In this document: positions 49,986 through 63,407 of the stretch, one piece after another
Layout of the letters: every line of letters starts with the position of its first letter
Position numbering within the stretch: the stretch's first letter is position 1
DNA from: Cacajao melanocephalus
Lineage: Eukaryota; Chordata; Mammalia; Primates; Pitheciidae
Assembly: GCA_963573385.1 (NCBI GenBank)
Contig: CAUYLG010071291.1
Span: 146,067-210,066 of the forward strand
Length of the DNA: 64,000 nucleotides
Direction: 5' to 3'
Position numbers and translations under genes: made by a program
Notes under the pieces: generated by a model
What the model was told of the DNA's origin: nothing
Seen by the model: only the letters and a program-made list of their open reading frames with translations
Databases searched by the model: none

Positions 49986-51483
49986 AGTAGGCTCAGAGAC
50001 TCTAGCAGAGCCATGTGATGAAAGATTTATAGATAGAAAAAGGAACATGATTACACAAAATGAAAGTGAGGTACAGAAATAGCTGGATTGATTACAGCTC
50101 AGTGTTGCCTAATTTGAACATGGTTTGAACAGTTGGCTCCCTTTGGCCAAAACTTGGTGATTGGCAGGAGAGTAGGTTACAATCTGTTTACACCTCCATT
50201 TAGATTATAGTTTACTGTGTACAGAGAAACTTTTAGGCAGAACTTAAAATATGGAAGGAGGCAGTTTTAGGCTACACTTGATGTAACAGTTTCCCTATTT
50301 TGGTCATTGTCCCAATTTTGAGAAATTGTCCAAAACTTTAGTCATTGATGTCACCATCATCATCATCAATGTACTTATTTGGTCTTCAACCCCAACGGGA
50401 AATAACAGACCAGTGGGTTTTGTAAGGTGGAAAACAAGAACTTCAGGTTATTTTTTTGGTAAGGGTTAGAGTAGAGGATACCTCCTCATGCCAGAATCTT
50501 CTGTTTCAGGAGATGAATAACACTTGGTCTGTTCTAGGATCTGTTTCCTTAAAGTCTTAGTTTGATTGTGTCACATTTAGCATGTGTGATTCCATTTTGG
50601 TTTGGTCTGGTCTGTTGGGGCCTAGTGTATGAGCTCAGTCCAAAACAATGGCCTCTCATAATTTTGCTTTAAAACTCCCCCGCTTTTGGTCAGGTTCTCA
50701 CTTAGGTGAGAGTATGACCAAAACTGAGAGCCTTAACGCCACTCTCAGTTGCCATTTCATTCTCAGCATGTCATTCATAGGTTACACATGGTCACACATT
50801 TCTTTCAGCCCTTTTCATTCTAATTGAAGAGAGACCATTTAACGCTCTAGAGATGGCTACATGCAAATATTTAAAAGTTTTGAGAGAATACAGCATACCA
50901 GGGAGACTACTGTTATGACTCTCAGGAGGACAATGCTAAGAGTTTGGCATTTGGTCCTTTGCCAGGGTCCCCATGAACCAAACCAACTTAAATCAAATAG
51001 ATCAAAGAATGAGTTAGATAAATAATCTACTCACATTAACTAAGCAGCCTGTTCATTAATCCCCTACAACTGAGTCTTTACAATACTCTATGTATTTCTC
51101 CATGGGCAATTTAAAAAACTGCATTGCCTGTAGTTTCTCCCTAGTATGGGTCCCTGTCATGGAAGGGAGCTTTGGCAAATGAATTTTGAGTTCATTGGAA
51201 CCAGATTGCTCCAGCCCTCTCAGTCCTTATTGTGAGCCTCTTGTACTTACCTCTTATGGAAGAGATCAAATCTCTCCCTTTTCACCTGTGTCTTCCATAT
51301 GTATTACTATTTGAGAGTTCTCAGGTCTATTTGACACTCTCTCCATTTCTTCATTCTTCTTCCTCCCGTACTGATGTAGAAACCATACAAGTTTTGTGAC
51401 TGCTGGTTTGTCCCCATTTGTATTTTGAGGCTCATTTTTCATTTGTTTCATTGTAAATGTCTGTAGGGTTTTGGTTTTGCTAT
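49986..51483. other. Intergenic DNA, probably LTR-derived in part
   Basis: 50090-50300 (GGATTGATTACAGCTCAGTG, CAATCTGTTTACACCTCC) looks like the 5' part of another MER21-like LTR. An imperfect inverted repeat lies at 50688-50735 (TTTTGGTCAGGTTCTCACTT against GAGAGTATGACCAAAA). No coding signal. Confidence 0.4.
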
Positions 51484-51489
51484 CTAGTT

Positions 51490-51850
51490 GTGACTTAGCC
51501 TGTTCAGGCTGCTATGACAAAATATCTCAGAGAGGGTAATTTATAAACAACAGAAATTCATTTCTTACAGTTCTGGAGGCTGAGAGGCTGAAGATCAAGT
51601 CACTGGCGGACTTAGTGTCTAGTGAGGGCTTGTTCTTCATAGGTAGTGGCTTCCATGTGTCCTTACATAGTGGAAGCGGTGAACAGGTTCTTGAGCTGCT
51701 TTTATAAGGGCACTAATGCTATCCATGAGGATGAACCCTCAGGACCTAATCCTCTCCCAAAGGCCCTACCTCTTAATATCACCTTGGGAGTTAGGTTTTA
51801 ATATGTGAATTTTGGGGGCAGGAGGGTCACAAACATTCAGATAATAGCAA
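51490..51850 (-). repeat. MLT1/MST-type MaLR LTR
   Basis: TATGACAAAATATCTCAGAG, TTACAGTTCTGGAGGCTGAG and CCTAATCCTCTCCCAAAGGC are the reversed MaLR LTR. Confidence 0.85.
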
Positions 51851-51952
51851 GTTGCTTATTTTCATGTTAGGATTGGGAAGGATTGAACATCTATACTGTT
51901 GCCCCTGCTGCTGCCGTCTTCCCAGAATCCCCTATACTACAGTGTACTTTTA

Positions 51953-51954
<2 letters not shown>

Positions 51955-51985
<31 letters not shown>

Positions 51986-52013
51986 ATATGCGTGTGTGTG
52001 TGTATATATATAT
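51955..52013. repeat. (TG)n(TA)n microsatellite
   Basis: Interrupted TG repeat changing to TA repeat. Confidence 0.95.
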
Positions 52014-52265
52014 TTAAATTAATAGACTTTTCACAGAGAAATTGAGTAGAAAGTACAGAGAATTACTATTTATCTCTGTGCTCTTCATACCCAAAGAGCT
52101 GCTTCTATTATCAACATCATGTGTTAGTGTGGTGCATTTGTTACAATTGATGAGCCAGCAGTGGTACATTAACCGAAGTCCTTAACTTACATTAGGGCTC
52201 ATTCTTTTTGTTGTATAGTTCCATAGCTTTTGGCAGATGTATAGTGCCATGTATATTATATTTCT
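52014..52265 (-). repeat. L1M 3' part, antisense
   Basis: AGAAATTGAGTAGAAAGTAC, TGGTGCATTTGTTACAATTG and TTACATTAGGGCTCATTC follow reversed L1ME order. Confidence 0.75.
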
Positions 52266-53117
52266 GTGAGTTAAAAAGAAGAATGACCATCTGCTTAGAA
52301 GCAGCTTATTTGTTTCTTAAGACATAGATTTATGCAAGGGTTTTCATGGAGGGGATTCTATTTAATGCAATATATAACAACCTCAATGAATCCTAACTGT
52401 AAAGACAACAGAAAGTCTCACAGGGCTAAACCATGTAATGTCTCTTAATATAAGCTGATGGCATCAAACTTCAGTGAAAGAATTTCAAAGGGAATGGAGG
52501 AGACCCAGCAGAGGGGGCAAATAATATAGTCCAGTTATTCAGCGTTCTGGTAGTCTGGCCTAACTCAGAGAAACATGTAGTGTGACTTATATGTACTTCA
52601 GATAATCTTGCATAAAGTTTTTGATAGATATTGGGAAGCAGCACCAACAATATGAATGTTTGCTTATTAGATATTCTTTCTCAAATGCAAACCATTGTTT
52701 TGCCTGAGAGATTGTAAGTCTGAGTTTCAAGGCTGATACTCTGCAAGAGGAGAGATGGGCTTTAAACATGAGTAATAGTCCACTGACAACTGTGACATTT
52801 CACCAGCGAATGTAGAAAAGCATTGGGAATAGCACCAGATTTCTTGCAGCCTTTTTGTTTTTTTGTTTTGTTTTTGTGTGGAACTGTTTGCAGCTTTATG
52901 TTCCATAAAGTTTGTTGTTTTAACCTTTTCAGTCAACTATATTAATAGTAACTCTGTTTTCTATTAAAAAATGTTTTTTCTTCCATTTCTTTTGAAATTA
53001 TCTTATGCTACCACTGACTATACACAAGGGGGACATCACATAATTTGTTGACAATTTTGATCGGTATGTTCTCACCAAAACTACACATTTACCCTGAAAG
53101 AGCCAAAAGAGTGTGTA
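52266..53117. other. Intergenic unique DNA
   Basis: Nothing recognised. Confidence 0.4.
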
Positions 53118-53565
53118 TACATTTCCTCTTGTTGTTGCAACAGTTATTACAAAGTTAATGGCTTAAAGCAACAGAAATTTATTATTTTACAATTCTGGAG
53201 GTCAGAAGCTGAAATCTGTCAACAGAGCTGTGCTAAAGGCTCTAGGGAAGAATCTGTTTTCCTCCCTTTTCCAGCCTCTAGAGGGAGCCCACATTCTTTG
53301 GCTTGGTCCCTCAGCCAGCAATTGTAAAACTACCTCTGCTTCTGTCATCACATTTTCTGCAACTCCTCTGCACCCTTCTTCCTTGCACCCCGCACCCTCG
53401 TTATTACATTGGGCCCACCAGGTAATCCAGGATAATCTCCCCATCTCAAGATCTTTACTTAGTCACATCTGCAAATCTCTTTTGCCATGTGTGGTAATGT
53501 ATTCATAGGCTCCAGAGACTGATTTGGACCTCTTTGGGGGACCATTATTCTGACCTTCACAAGTA
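53118..53565 (-). repeat. MLT1-type MaLR LTR
   Basis: TTACAATTCTGGAGGTCAGA, TTTTCCAGCCTCTAGAGGG and GGTAATCCAGGATAATCTCC are reversed MLT1. Confidence 0.85.
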
Positions 53566-54676
53566 TATTTAGATAATTATCTAGTTTTTCCATTTATTTT
53601 TATCCTGAATCTTCTGGATTTTTGGTTAGTAGGTAAACTTGACTATTATAAATTTCCTTTGAGTAATTAGGAAGATTTTATACATTTTAAATTATTTCCT
53701 AGTAAACTTTTTTTTTTTAGGCTAATATTCCTTAATAAATGAGTTATGTCTATCTCAGTACCTAACAGTTTATTTCTTAGGCGATGACTACTATCTAATT
53801 AGAGACTTAGAAGAACTTCAAAGCTTAGTGGTCTAGATTTTACAAAGTGATAGATTGCTTTATTATTTATCATTTTGTTTCCAAATTGAGTATAAAATAG
53901 TCAATAGATACATAAAATGAGACCTTGGAGCTGTTTCCTCTTTTGCAAAGTGAGTGATAAGATGCTCCCCGCCTCTCTGTCCAGTTCTTACATTCAATAG
54001 AAAGACCAAATATGCGTAGAAGACAGTGAAATATGTTGAATGACTAAAAGTAGCTCAGAAATTACCACAAGGAATACCCATCCTAGCTTTCCTTGAACCC
54101 TGGACTGCAGTGCTTATCACCGTTAAATCTCATGGAATATCTGGGGGGACAGATTTTGAGTTGTTGCTTTTTGGGTAGTCTGCCAGGTGGTACTGTACAG
54201 CAGACACATTAAGAGTGACTGAAGAGCAATATATGTGTCCTCCCCTGAGTGGGATTAGGATCAGAGAAAGCAGGTTCTAAGGCATAGAAACCTGTCAAGT
54301 GAAAAGTTTTTAGGTGAACAAACTGCGGAATATTTAGGGTTGCAAGAAAAGAGTACAATGAGCTCTAAAGGCCCTCCTGGAAACTGAGGTTGAGTCATAC
54401 TGAGAATAGTGCTTCTCACAGGGTAGCTGGGGAGCTGGGAGGGGAAGGAGGCAGGGCAGAGTTGGCAGTTGCAGGAAGCTAGGCTCCGCCTATAGGATTT
54501 TTCATTCCACAGCAGGAACTGCGGAAACTACAGCCATCTTCAGCATGGAGAGGGCTTGGAGGGGGGAGTGCGGGGAATGGAAGAAAGGGGAGAATAAAGA
54601 ACAGGAGATTTTTGCAAGATTATTACTTAAATTCCCTTGGTTTCTGGTAGCACAAGGGTTGTAGAGCACATAACAA
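53566..54676. other. Intergenic unique DNA
   Basis: A GC-richer block at 54415-54590 stands out slightly; no exon structure seen. Confidence 0.4.
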
Positions 54677-54957
54677 TTTTTTTTTCTTTGAGACCATCTC
54701 GCTTTGGCACCCAGGCTGGAGTGCAGTGACATGAATATAACTCACTGCAGCCTTGACCTCCTAGACTGAAGTGATCTTCTCACCTAGTTTCTCAAGTAGC
54801 TAGGTGTGCATCACCATGCGCAGATAATTTTTGTAATTTTTGTAGAGACAGGGTTTCACCATGTTGCCCAGGCTGGTCTTGAACTCCTGGGCTCAAGCAA
54901 TTTGCCTGCCTCAGCCTCCCAAAGTGTTGGGATTACAGGTGTGAGCCACCACGACCC
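54677..54957 (-). repeat. Alu, old (J-like)
   Basis: Diverged body with a short deletion after AGTAGCTAGG. Confidence 0.9.
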
Positions 54958-54994
54958 ACCACAATATATTATTTTTGTCTTTGGAATGAGATAA

Positions 54995-55275
54995 TAAAAG
55001 CTACCACTTATTGAGGACCTACCAGGTACTAGATTTTAAATGTGGTACTTTTTTTCAAGTCCAACAGAGCTTAAAAGTAAAAGAAAAAAAGAAAAAGAAA
55101 AAAGAGAGACATTTTATACCCATAATATATCATTTAATTCTCACACCTCTGTTTAGAAACCTCCATTTTTAAAAGTGAGGAAACAGCTCCAAGAGATTTA
55201 TGAGCTTTCCCAAGATCACACAGCTAGTAAGTTAGGAGCAGGAATTAAAACCCAAGTCTCTCAGACAAGGTTTTA
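54995..55275 (+). repeat. MIR with an inserted A-rich patch
   Basis: CTACCACTTATTGAGGACCT at the start, AAGATCACACAGCTAGTAAG near the end, with an (AAAAG)n stretch at 55075-55105 between. Confidence 0.85.
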
Positions 55276-56269
55276 ATTAAAAGGTTCATACTTTTTAACT
55301 AAATCACAGCAAACTACACTACCAGTCTTTTATACATGATGGTGAAATCTTTCATTAAATAAATATGGAGAGTGCCAAAGCATAATCTCATTATCATTCC
55401 TGGAAACAAACAACTGTTGAAACCTGTACTTGCTCTCTCATTGTTAGACCCAGGCTTCCACACAAAGGTCAAACATGGTCTGATAACCTTCGTTAAATCA
55501 AAGAAAGCAAGTTGCCTTGAGGTCCTGCAGGGAGAATCAGATGCCCATTGAAGTCATTTATCTTTAGCACAGTTTAATAGGGCCAAAGGGCACTGTGACA
55601 GGGATAGACCTCTGTTGGGATATGAAGGGCAGGAGTAACACAAAGGGAAACTTCCAGATGGACAGAGGAGATGTCTTGCTTTCCTCTCTGCTGTTTCCCT
55701 ATCACATTTCCCTTTCTTTTCTTCCTAACCCTGTCCACTATAATTATAATTTGCTTCATACCTTAACTAAGCTTTTTTAGTCCTTATAATCCCCCCACTT
55801 TTTCCCCCCTTAAGATTATTTCTCTTATTTTTAAGAATCTAAATATATTCTTTAAATTTAAATTTAAAATACATTCTTTTAAAATTGTCTCTATACGTGT
55901 AAATTGAAGATAATTGAGAATGTAATTTTATGATATTAGCAGCACTGATATAAAATATGAATTACTTCCAAGAGAAAAGAATGCTAATAGGTCCTCACTA
56001 ATTTTGGGGGGCTTGGAGGAGAACTGGATTAAAATAAAATATAATTGAAAGTAACAGCAATACTTATAATGTAGAGAAAAGGAAAGTTTAACATGGAAAT
56101 TAAATTAAGATAATTGAGACTATTTCTTTTGCTGTTTTAGAGAAAAATTTTCAGTGGTCTGATTTCACAAAACTTCTCCCTACAATCTAAAAAATTTATG
56201 AACTCAGGCAACCTCACACACATATGTAAAAGATATGAAGCATTAAATTTTATTTAGATTAATGGAATC
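55276..56269. other. Intergenic AT-rich DNA
   Basis: Nothing recognised. Confidence 0.4.
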
Positions 56270-56480
56270 ACAGACTGTTAAAGCTAAGTGAGACCTCAGA
56301 GACTTTCTCTTCCAGAGTGACACAAACTCCTTGAGACCAAGGACAATGTCTTGTTCTTTGGCTGTAGAAAGCCAAGCCTCAAGCCCAGTTAGTACTAGGT
56401 GTTCTGTAAATATTTTTTACCTGAATGAGAAAACGTGAGGCCCAGAGAGATGACTGACTCTCATAACTTCATATAGCAAG
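56270..56480 (+). repeat. MIR/L2-like fragments
   Basis: CTCCTTGAGACCAAGGACAA resembles L2; GTGAGGCCCAGAGAGATGAC resembles MIR. Order and limits uncertain. Confidence 0.45.
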
Positions 56481-56714
56481 TTTTTTGTGGAGCTGGGCCT
56501 AGGACTGGGTTCTCTTGAGCCTTGTCCATTAAAAAAAAATTTTTTTTTGGTCCTTTTTGCTTATCATGGACTTGAAGCTCATGGTTTGTTCATTTTGAGT
56601 CACCATAGCTTCACACTTTTCATCTGCTTATCTATTTAAATTCAGCTTCGGGCAGTGTGTGTGTGTGTTTTCCAAATTCTGCTTTTTTCATTTAATAATA
56701 CTTCATATATGTAT

Positions 56715-57555
<841 letters not shown>

Positions 57556-57610
57556 GAGTACTAACATGGTTGACATTTTTAACGTCATTTTACTAGTTAA
57601 AGAATTTAGC

Positions 57611-57904
57611 TGGCTAGGTCTGGTTGCTTATGGCTGCAATCCTAGCACTTTGGGAGGTCGAGGTAGGTGGATCACTTGATCCCAGGAGTTTGAGACCAAC
57701 CTGAGCAACATGGTAAAACATGACGATACAAAAATTAGCTGGGTGTGGTGGCGTGTGCCTGTAGTCTCAGCTACTCAGGGGCCTGAGGTAGGAAAATCAC
57801 TTGAGCCTGGAGAGGTCAAGGCTGCAGTGAGCGGTGATTGTGCCACTGCACTTCAGACTGGGCCACAGAGCAAGACTCCGTCTCAAAAAAAAAAAAAAAA
57901 AAAG
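57611..57904 (+). repeat. Alu, full length
   Basis: AAAGAATTTAGCTG before and after. Tail to tail with the next Alu. Confidence 0.95.
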
Positions 57905-57952
57905 AATTTAGCTGTTTGCACAATCTGATCTGGCAATTAATGAATGTCCTAT

Positions 57953-58246
57953 TTATTTATTTGAGACAGAGTCTTGATGTATCACCTAGGCTGAAGTGCA
58001 ATGGCACAATCATAACTCACTGTAACCTTGACTTCCCCAGGCTCTAACAATCCTTCTCTGTCAGCCTCTTTAGTAGTTGTGACTACAGGCGTGTGCCACC
58101 ATGCCTGGCTAATTTTTTGATTTTTAGTAGAGATGAAGACTCGCTATTTTGCTCAGGCTGGGTTCTAACTCCTGAGCTCAGGCAGTTCTTCTGTCTTGGC
58201 CTCCCAAAGTACTGAGATTACAGGCTGAGCTGCTGCTCCCAGCCTT
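57953..58246 (-). repeat. Alu, diverged
   Basis: Reversed dimer with many substitutions, about 50 bp from the preceding Alu. Confidence 0.92.
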
Positions 58247-59044
58247 GAATTCTCTTTTCAGTGTGGGCTCTGTGACTATGTCCTTCCATCATAATGGTCC
58301 CACATCCCCTTTTCGTAATAAACATTTTGGAATACTCCCTTTGCTTTCCTGAAATGAAGTTCACAGATAATATAACATATATATGCCTAACTTAAAAACC
58401 AAATGGTCATTTAAAGGAGAAATAAAAGGGAAGTAACATGATAAAATGCTATTAATTCCAATACTTAATTTCTCAAACATAGCTACCTAGAAGACATAAT
58501 GATGGAATAAGATGCTTGCAAGTACACATAGAATCACTGTATGCAGTAACTACAGTTACTGGCTGATACAGATTAATTAGGCTGGCAACTCATATTTGTT
58601 GTTAGTCATCTAATTTTACAAAATGTGAAAAACTCTTGGGAACATTCCAAACAACATGAAGTTTAGTTTTACTTGATTTACGTGACAGTTGTATTCTTGG
58701 AAAATTTAGTAATATTCATGCTGTGCAAAAATGCTTTGTGTTTATATGTAAGATGAAATTAGGCTCCAGGTTCAGATAATCCCATTTTTACTTACATAAA
58801 GACTGAAAGGATTTATAAAGTTGCATAGGACATGGGGGCAGTTTATTATTGCCCTGACCCATGGATTACAGAACATCTAATATGTAACCGTAATGCTACC
58901 CAGAAAATGTTGGCAGTGCCTGTCAGTCATTGTGACAACCAAAAAAATTCAGACTCATTCTAAAAGTGAATCCCTGTTGAGAATCGCTGGTCAGTGGGTC
59001 AGCATTTTTGAGTTACCGGGATTTTCATTAGGAGAGATGACAAT
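58247..59044. other. Intergenic unique DNA
   Basis: Nothing recognised. Confidence 0.4.
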
Positions 59045-59305
59045 AATAAAGTTTATATTTGTTGACTACTAGTTATGTGTCATATGCTGTTCTAAACATT
59101 ATCTGTTTTAACTCATTTAATCCTCACAACAACTCTACAGTCTAGGGTCTATTATTATTCCCAATTTACAGATGGGGGAATTAAAACTCATTGAGGTTAA
59201 GTAACTCATCCAAGAAATCATAGCTAGTAAGTAAAGAAATCAGAATTCAAACCTAGGCAGTTTGGTGCCAGAGCCTGTGTGAGTAACCATTGCACCCCAT
59301 CTCTG
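59045..59305 (+). repeat. MIR, near complete
   Basis: From TTGTTGACTACTAGTTATGT through TTTACAGATGGGGGAATTAA to GTAACCATTGCACCCC. Confidence 0.92.
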
Positions 59306-59384
59306 TTATGGTAGAAGCTGGTGAGTCCTGAATTTATCACTGTATCCTAAGTGAATCTGACTAAGCCTGTTGCTGGAATATCCG

Positions 59385-59577
59385 TCAAGGTCATTTGACT
59401 CCGTTTCTAGCTGCCCTGCCTGCTTCTCACTTACACACACACACACACACACACACTACTCATAGTATTTTTCAAGGTCATTTGACTCCCTTTCTGGCTG
59501 CTGCCCTGTTTCTCACTTGCGTGCGAGTGTGTGCGCGCGTGCATGCACACACACACACACACCACTCATAGCATTTC
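59385..59577. repeat. Tandem duplication carrying CA microsatellites
   Basis: Unit 1 is 59385-59470 and unit 2 is 59472-59577, both TCAAGGTCATTTGACTCC ... ACTCATAG. Unit 1 has (AC)12; unit 2 has mixed GT/GC/CA. Confidence 0.93.
59517..59562. repeat. Alternating GT/GC/CA tract, Z-DNA prone
   Basis: Nearly unbroken purine-pyrimidine alternation including GTGTGCGCGCGTGCATGCAC. Confidence 0.85.
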
Positions 59578-59867
59578 TTTTCTTTTTTTTTTTTTTTTTT
59601 TTTATATGGAGTTTTGCACAATGGCGTGATCTCTGCTCACTGCAATCTCCACTTCCCAGGTTCAAGTGATTCTCCTGCCTCACCCTCTTGAGTCGCTGGG
59701 ATTACAGGCATGCGCAACCACACTTGGCTAATTGTTTGTATTTTTAGTAGATACGGGGTTTCTCCTTGTTGGTCAGGCTGTTCTCAAACTCCTGACCTCA
59801 GATGATCCACCTGCCTCGGCCTCCCAAAGTGCTGGAATTCCAGGGGTGAGCCACTGTGCCCAGCCCA
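59578..59867 (-). repeat. Alu with a short 3'-arm deletion
   Basis: Long T tract, then GGAGTTTTGCACAATGGCG shows missing bases. Confidence 0.93.
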
Positions 59868-60529
59868 CTTACAGTATTTCTTCCCCTCCAGCTCACTGGA
59901 AGAAATGATGATATCATAGCTGTTGCAGATCTTTGAATGATGACAGTTAGGACTGGTGAAAATGAGTCAGGAGGCATTCACTGGAAAGATTGTGTGTGTG
60001 TATGTATTGTATTTTCACTACTAATATAGTCACTTGGTTACAGTTGCTTGGTAACTATACACTGTTCTAAGTAATCGTTAAAAACTGGATTTGGCTCTGG
60101 TGAATGCCTCCAGAGATTTTTCCACCCCTTTTTGCAGCCTCTAGTTCTCACTACTGTAACAGGGCAACAAAAATCCCACAGTCTTCACATCTTACCTTTC
60201 CCTGCACTCCTCCTTTGTGTTTGGCATCCACTCGTAGCACTCTTGTGCCAAGTTCTGCAAGTTAGGAATTTGAATCCATGGCAAGAAAACACTTCTAATA
60301 GCTCTTAAAATTGTGATTTTTAGATATTTATTGGCAAAATTCCAACACTGCTCTCTCTCATTAAAGGAGAAGAATTAAATTTCATATTTTGAGTTTAAGA
60401 TGCCTGACCACAATGAATTTGGATGTTTTAGTTCCCTACTCTGAGAGGCAGGTTTAGTGGATTCCCAGGACATTAGGGCTGGAGGAAATAGTGGACTCTC
60501 TGCTCAGAACAGAGGGCTGCCCCAGGACA
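59868..60529. other. Intergenic unique DNA
   Basis: Nothing recognised. Confidence 0.4.
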
Positions 60530-60690
60530 AATTCCTGCTGTGTGCTTTCTGTGTGACTTTAGTTAAGCTCCTCAAGACTCAGTTTTCTCATCTGTTAAGA
60601 TAAATAACACTAGTTCCTAACTCATAGTGTTGTAGTTGTGGGGGATGAAATGAGAGGATTGGCGTACAACAACCAGAACATTGGGCACCC
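60530..60690 (-). repeat. MIR fragment
   Basis: GACTCAGTTTTCTCATCTGT and CTCATAGTGTTGTAG are reversed MIR. Confidence 0.8.
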
Positions 60691-60871
60691 AAGGCAAGAG
60701 CAAGCAGTAAGGATCACATGTGCTCCAAAGTTACCCACCCTTTAAAGATCTGAAGCAGATGTGCAGTGGATGCCATTAGTGGCTAGAGGTTATAAATCAG
60801 TGGTCTCTATGTGCTTGGTCATCCATGCAGTTCTTTAAAAACATTTTAGTAATTTGCCAACCTTAAAATCA

Positions 60872-61204
<333 letters not shown>

Positions 61205-62284
61205 CCTGAATTTCTCGCTTCTCTTGAAACCGTGAGAAAGTCTAAAAATCCTTTGCCCTCTTTCCTATATGGCCACAATAGACTGGAACTGGGTAGGGAT
61301 TACCTCAAGGGCATTCTCTCTCTAAGTATGCATGATCTGCAGCTCAAAGGCATTTATATTGGCTGCTGCCTGGCATACAGAACATCTTACCCAATAACTG
61401 CGCATAGTAATGATCATAGCCAACAGGGGTCAAGGCCAACAGGAGGTAGAAAAGCAAGAACCCAAAACTGAACAGTACTAACCACATCATGTAAGAACTG
61501 TAACTGAAGTAGAATATCAGTGATCTTAGCCATTTACTGGAAACTTAGGCCCATTCATCAGAAATGTTTCAAGCTAGTGTACAAAAATGTGTTTTCATGC
61601 CTGTCATATCAGGGCATTCAGTTGCATATTCAAAAGGAAGTCCTTGAATCAGGAAAATGACTCTGGTCAAATAACATTTCTGTGGTTTCTCTTTTCCTTT
61701 CTCTAATACATCTAGAAAAGCCTAATTAAAAAATACTTCAAGGAAGCCTCATTGGTCTTATTTGGGGAAGGGAAGAATAGGAATGTTTGAAATTCTCAAA
61801 ATAATCTTAAAATATAAGTAAGGTAAATCTTTGATTTAACTAAACACTCTGTCATTTAGTAGGGAAAGGGAGAAGCAGCAGTAACCAAGTAGCAATTTGG
61901 GGGACTTCAGCTCCTTATTCCCACAAAGACGCCCCACCCCCCAGTGAATATTCAATCCAAGTAATGTTTTTTCGCCATTGCAAATGAGGGGCAAGACAAG
62001 TGCCCAAATGCCACATCTCTCCCCAGACTGTTAACCTACATCCCTCCTTTTTAGAAATTTCCATGGGACAATGAGGAAGTTGATGGTGGCCTGTACCCCT
62101 CTCTCTGAAGGGAGTTGTGTATTAAATCAACAGGAATTGGGTCTCATTCCACAGAATCATTCATCCCTGCATTAGTGAATTTATTGCAAATAATGTGGCT
62201 TTATGGTGTGTTTTTCTGAAGTCCATCTGACTCCCTGTTTTGAACATGATCCAGGTGCTTGGTTGGAACTGTGATCAGAATTAC
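61205..62284. other. Intergenic unique DNA
   Basis: Nothing recognised. Confidence 0.4.
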
Positions 62285-62376
62285 TTTTTTATTTTTGTCT
62301 CCTGGCCTTAAGTGATCCTCCCACCTCAGCTTCCCAAAGTGCTGAGATTATTGGCATGAACTATTGTGCCTGGCCC
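62285..62376 (-). repeat. Alu fragment
   Basis: From GTCTCCTGGCCTTAAGTGAT to TTGTGCCTGGCC only. Confidence 0.8.
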
Positions 62377-62689
62377 AGAATTACTTTTAAAAGTAATTGT
62401 GCTTGACTTAGCCCTCTTAGGGCTCCACAATTCTGGTGAGGCCCCTTTGGCTGTAAATACTTTAGAAAAACTGTACATGAACAAAATAGAGAATTAGATA
62501 AACCTACCTTTGTATATAGCAGTGTCCCAGTAAGCAAGCAAACTGATATTCCCTGCATACCCTATTTCAGAGGGCAGGCTGAGGGGTGCTCAGGTAAAAA
62601 TACAGTAAGTTCAACTGAATGGCAAGTTCTTCAATCCAAGATCGAAGTGTGTGGCAAGACGTGCCAGAAACTCTTATAAGCAGTTGGCA
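62377..62689. other. Intergenic unique DNA
   Basis: Nothing recognised. Confidence 0.4.
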
Positions 62690-62860
62690 TGAATTAACTT
62701 CTCTGATTCTCATAGCAGCCCTAAAAGTAGGAAATATTATTGTGCTCCTTTTACAAGTAAGGAAACCGAAGGACGCAAGAGGGAAAGTAACTGCCCAGTC
62801 ACATAGCTAGTAAATGGCAGAGGCGGGGCATGGGCCCAGGCACTCTGACAGTGAGATGAA
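62690..62860 (+). repeat. MIR fragment
   Basis: CTGATTCTCATAGCAGCC, AAGTAAGGAAACCGAAGG and TCACATAGCTAGTAAATGGC. Confidence 0.85.
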
Positions 62861-63407
62861 TTTCTGGCAGGTACCTTTTGCTGACCTCTCCGAGGCAGAC
62901 CTAACATGGTGACAAAACCGATCACATATGCTTACTGTGGCAGATGTCTTTGCATTGTGACACAGCATAGCTACAGTGTTTACAGCACAATGCTGTGAGC
63001 CCAGAGGAGCTTCATGTCACCTTTAATGACTCATATTAGACCTAAGAGAATTGCTAGCCAACAATGACAGCATTCTTACATCACGTTAGTGCTTTAAAAA
63101 GTGGTTACATTTAATACTAGATTTGCTTTTGAAATCAGGTTCACCTAACCTCCACTCTTTTTTTGTTGTTGTTATTTTTTTCTTTTTATTCTAACCTCTA
63201 CTCTTAGCTGTGCATTAGATGAATGTAGAAATTGCCTCCGTTTTCATTTCTTGAGTCTCAAACAACATCTCTGGACTCAGAGCGAATAGACTTCCCAAGT
63301 CCTGCCAGTTCAAGCAGCCAATGAGGCATCCTGCAAATGAGGACATTTCTCCGGGAGATGAGGATGTCCTTGGTGCCCTTGATCCCTTCTGCCAGCAGGA
63401 TAGGTTC
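62861..63407. other. Intergenic unique DNA before the LTR
   Basis: Nothing recognised; a T/G-rich patch at 63160-63185. Confidence 0.4.
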
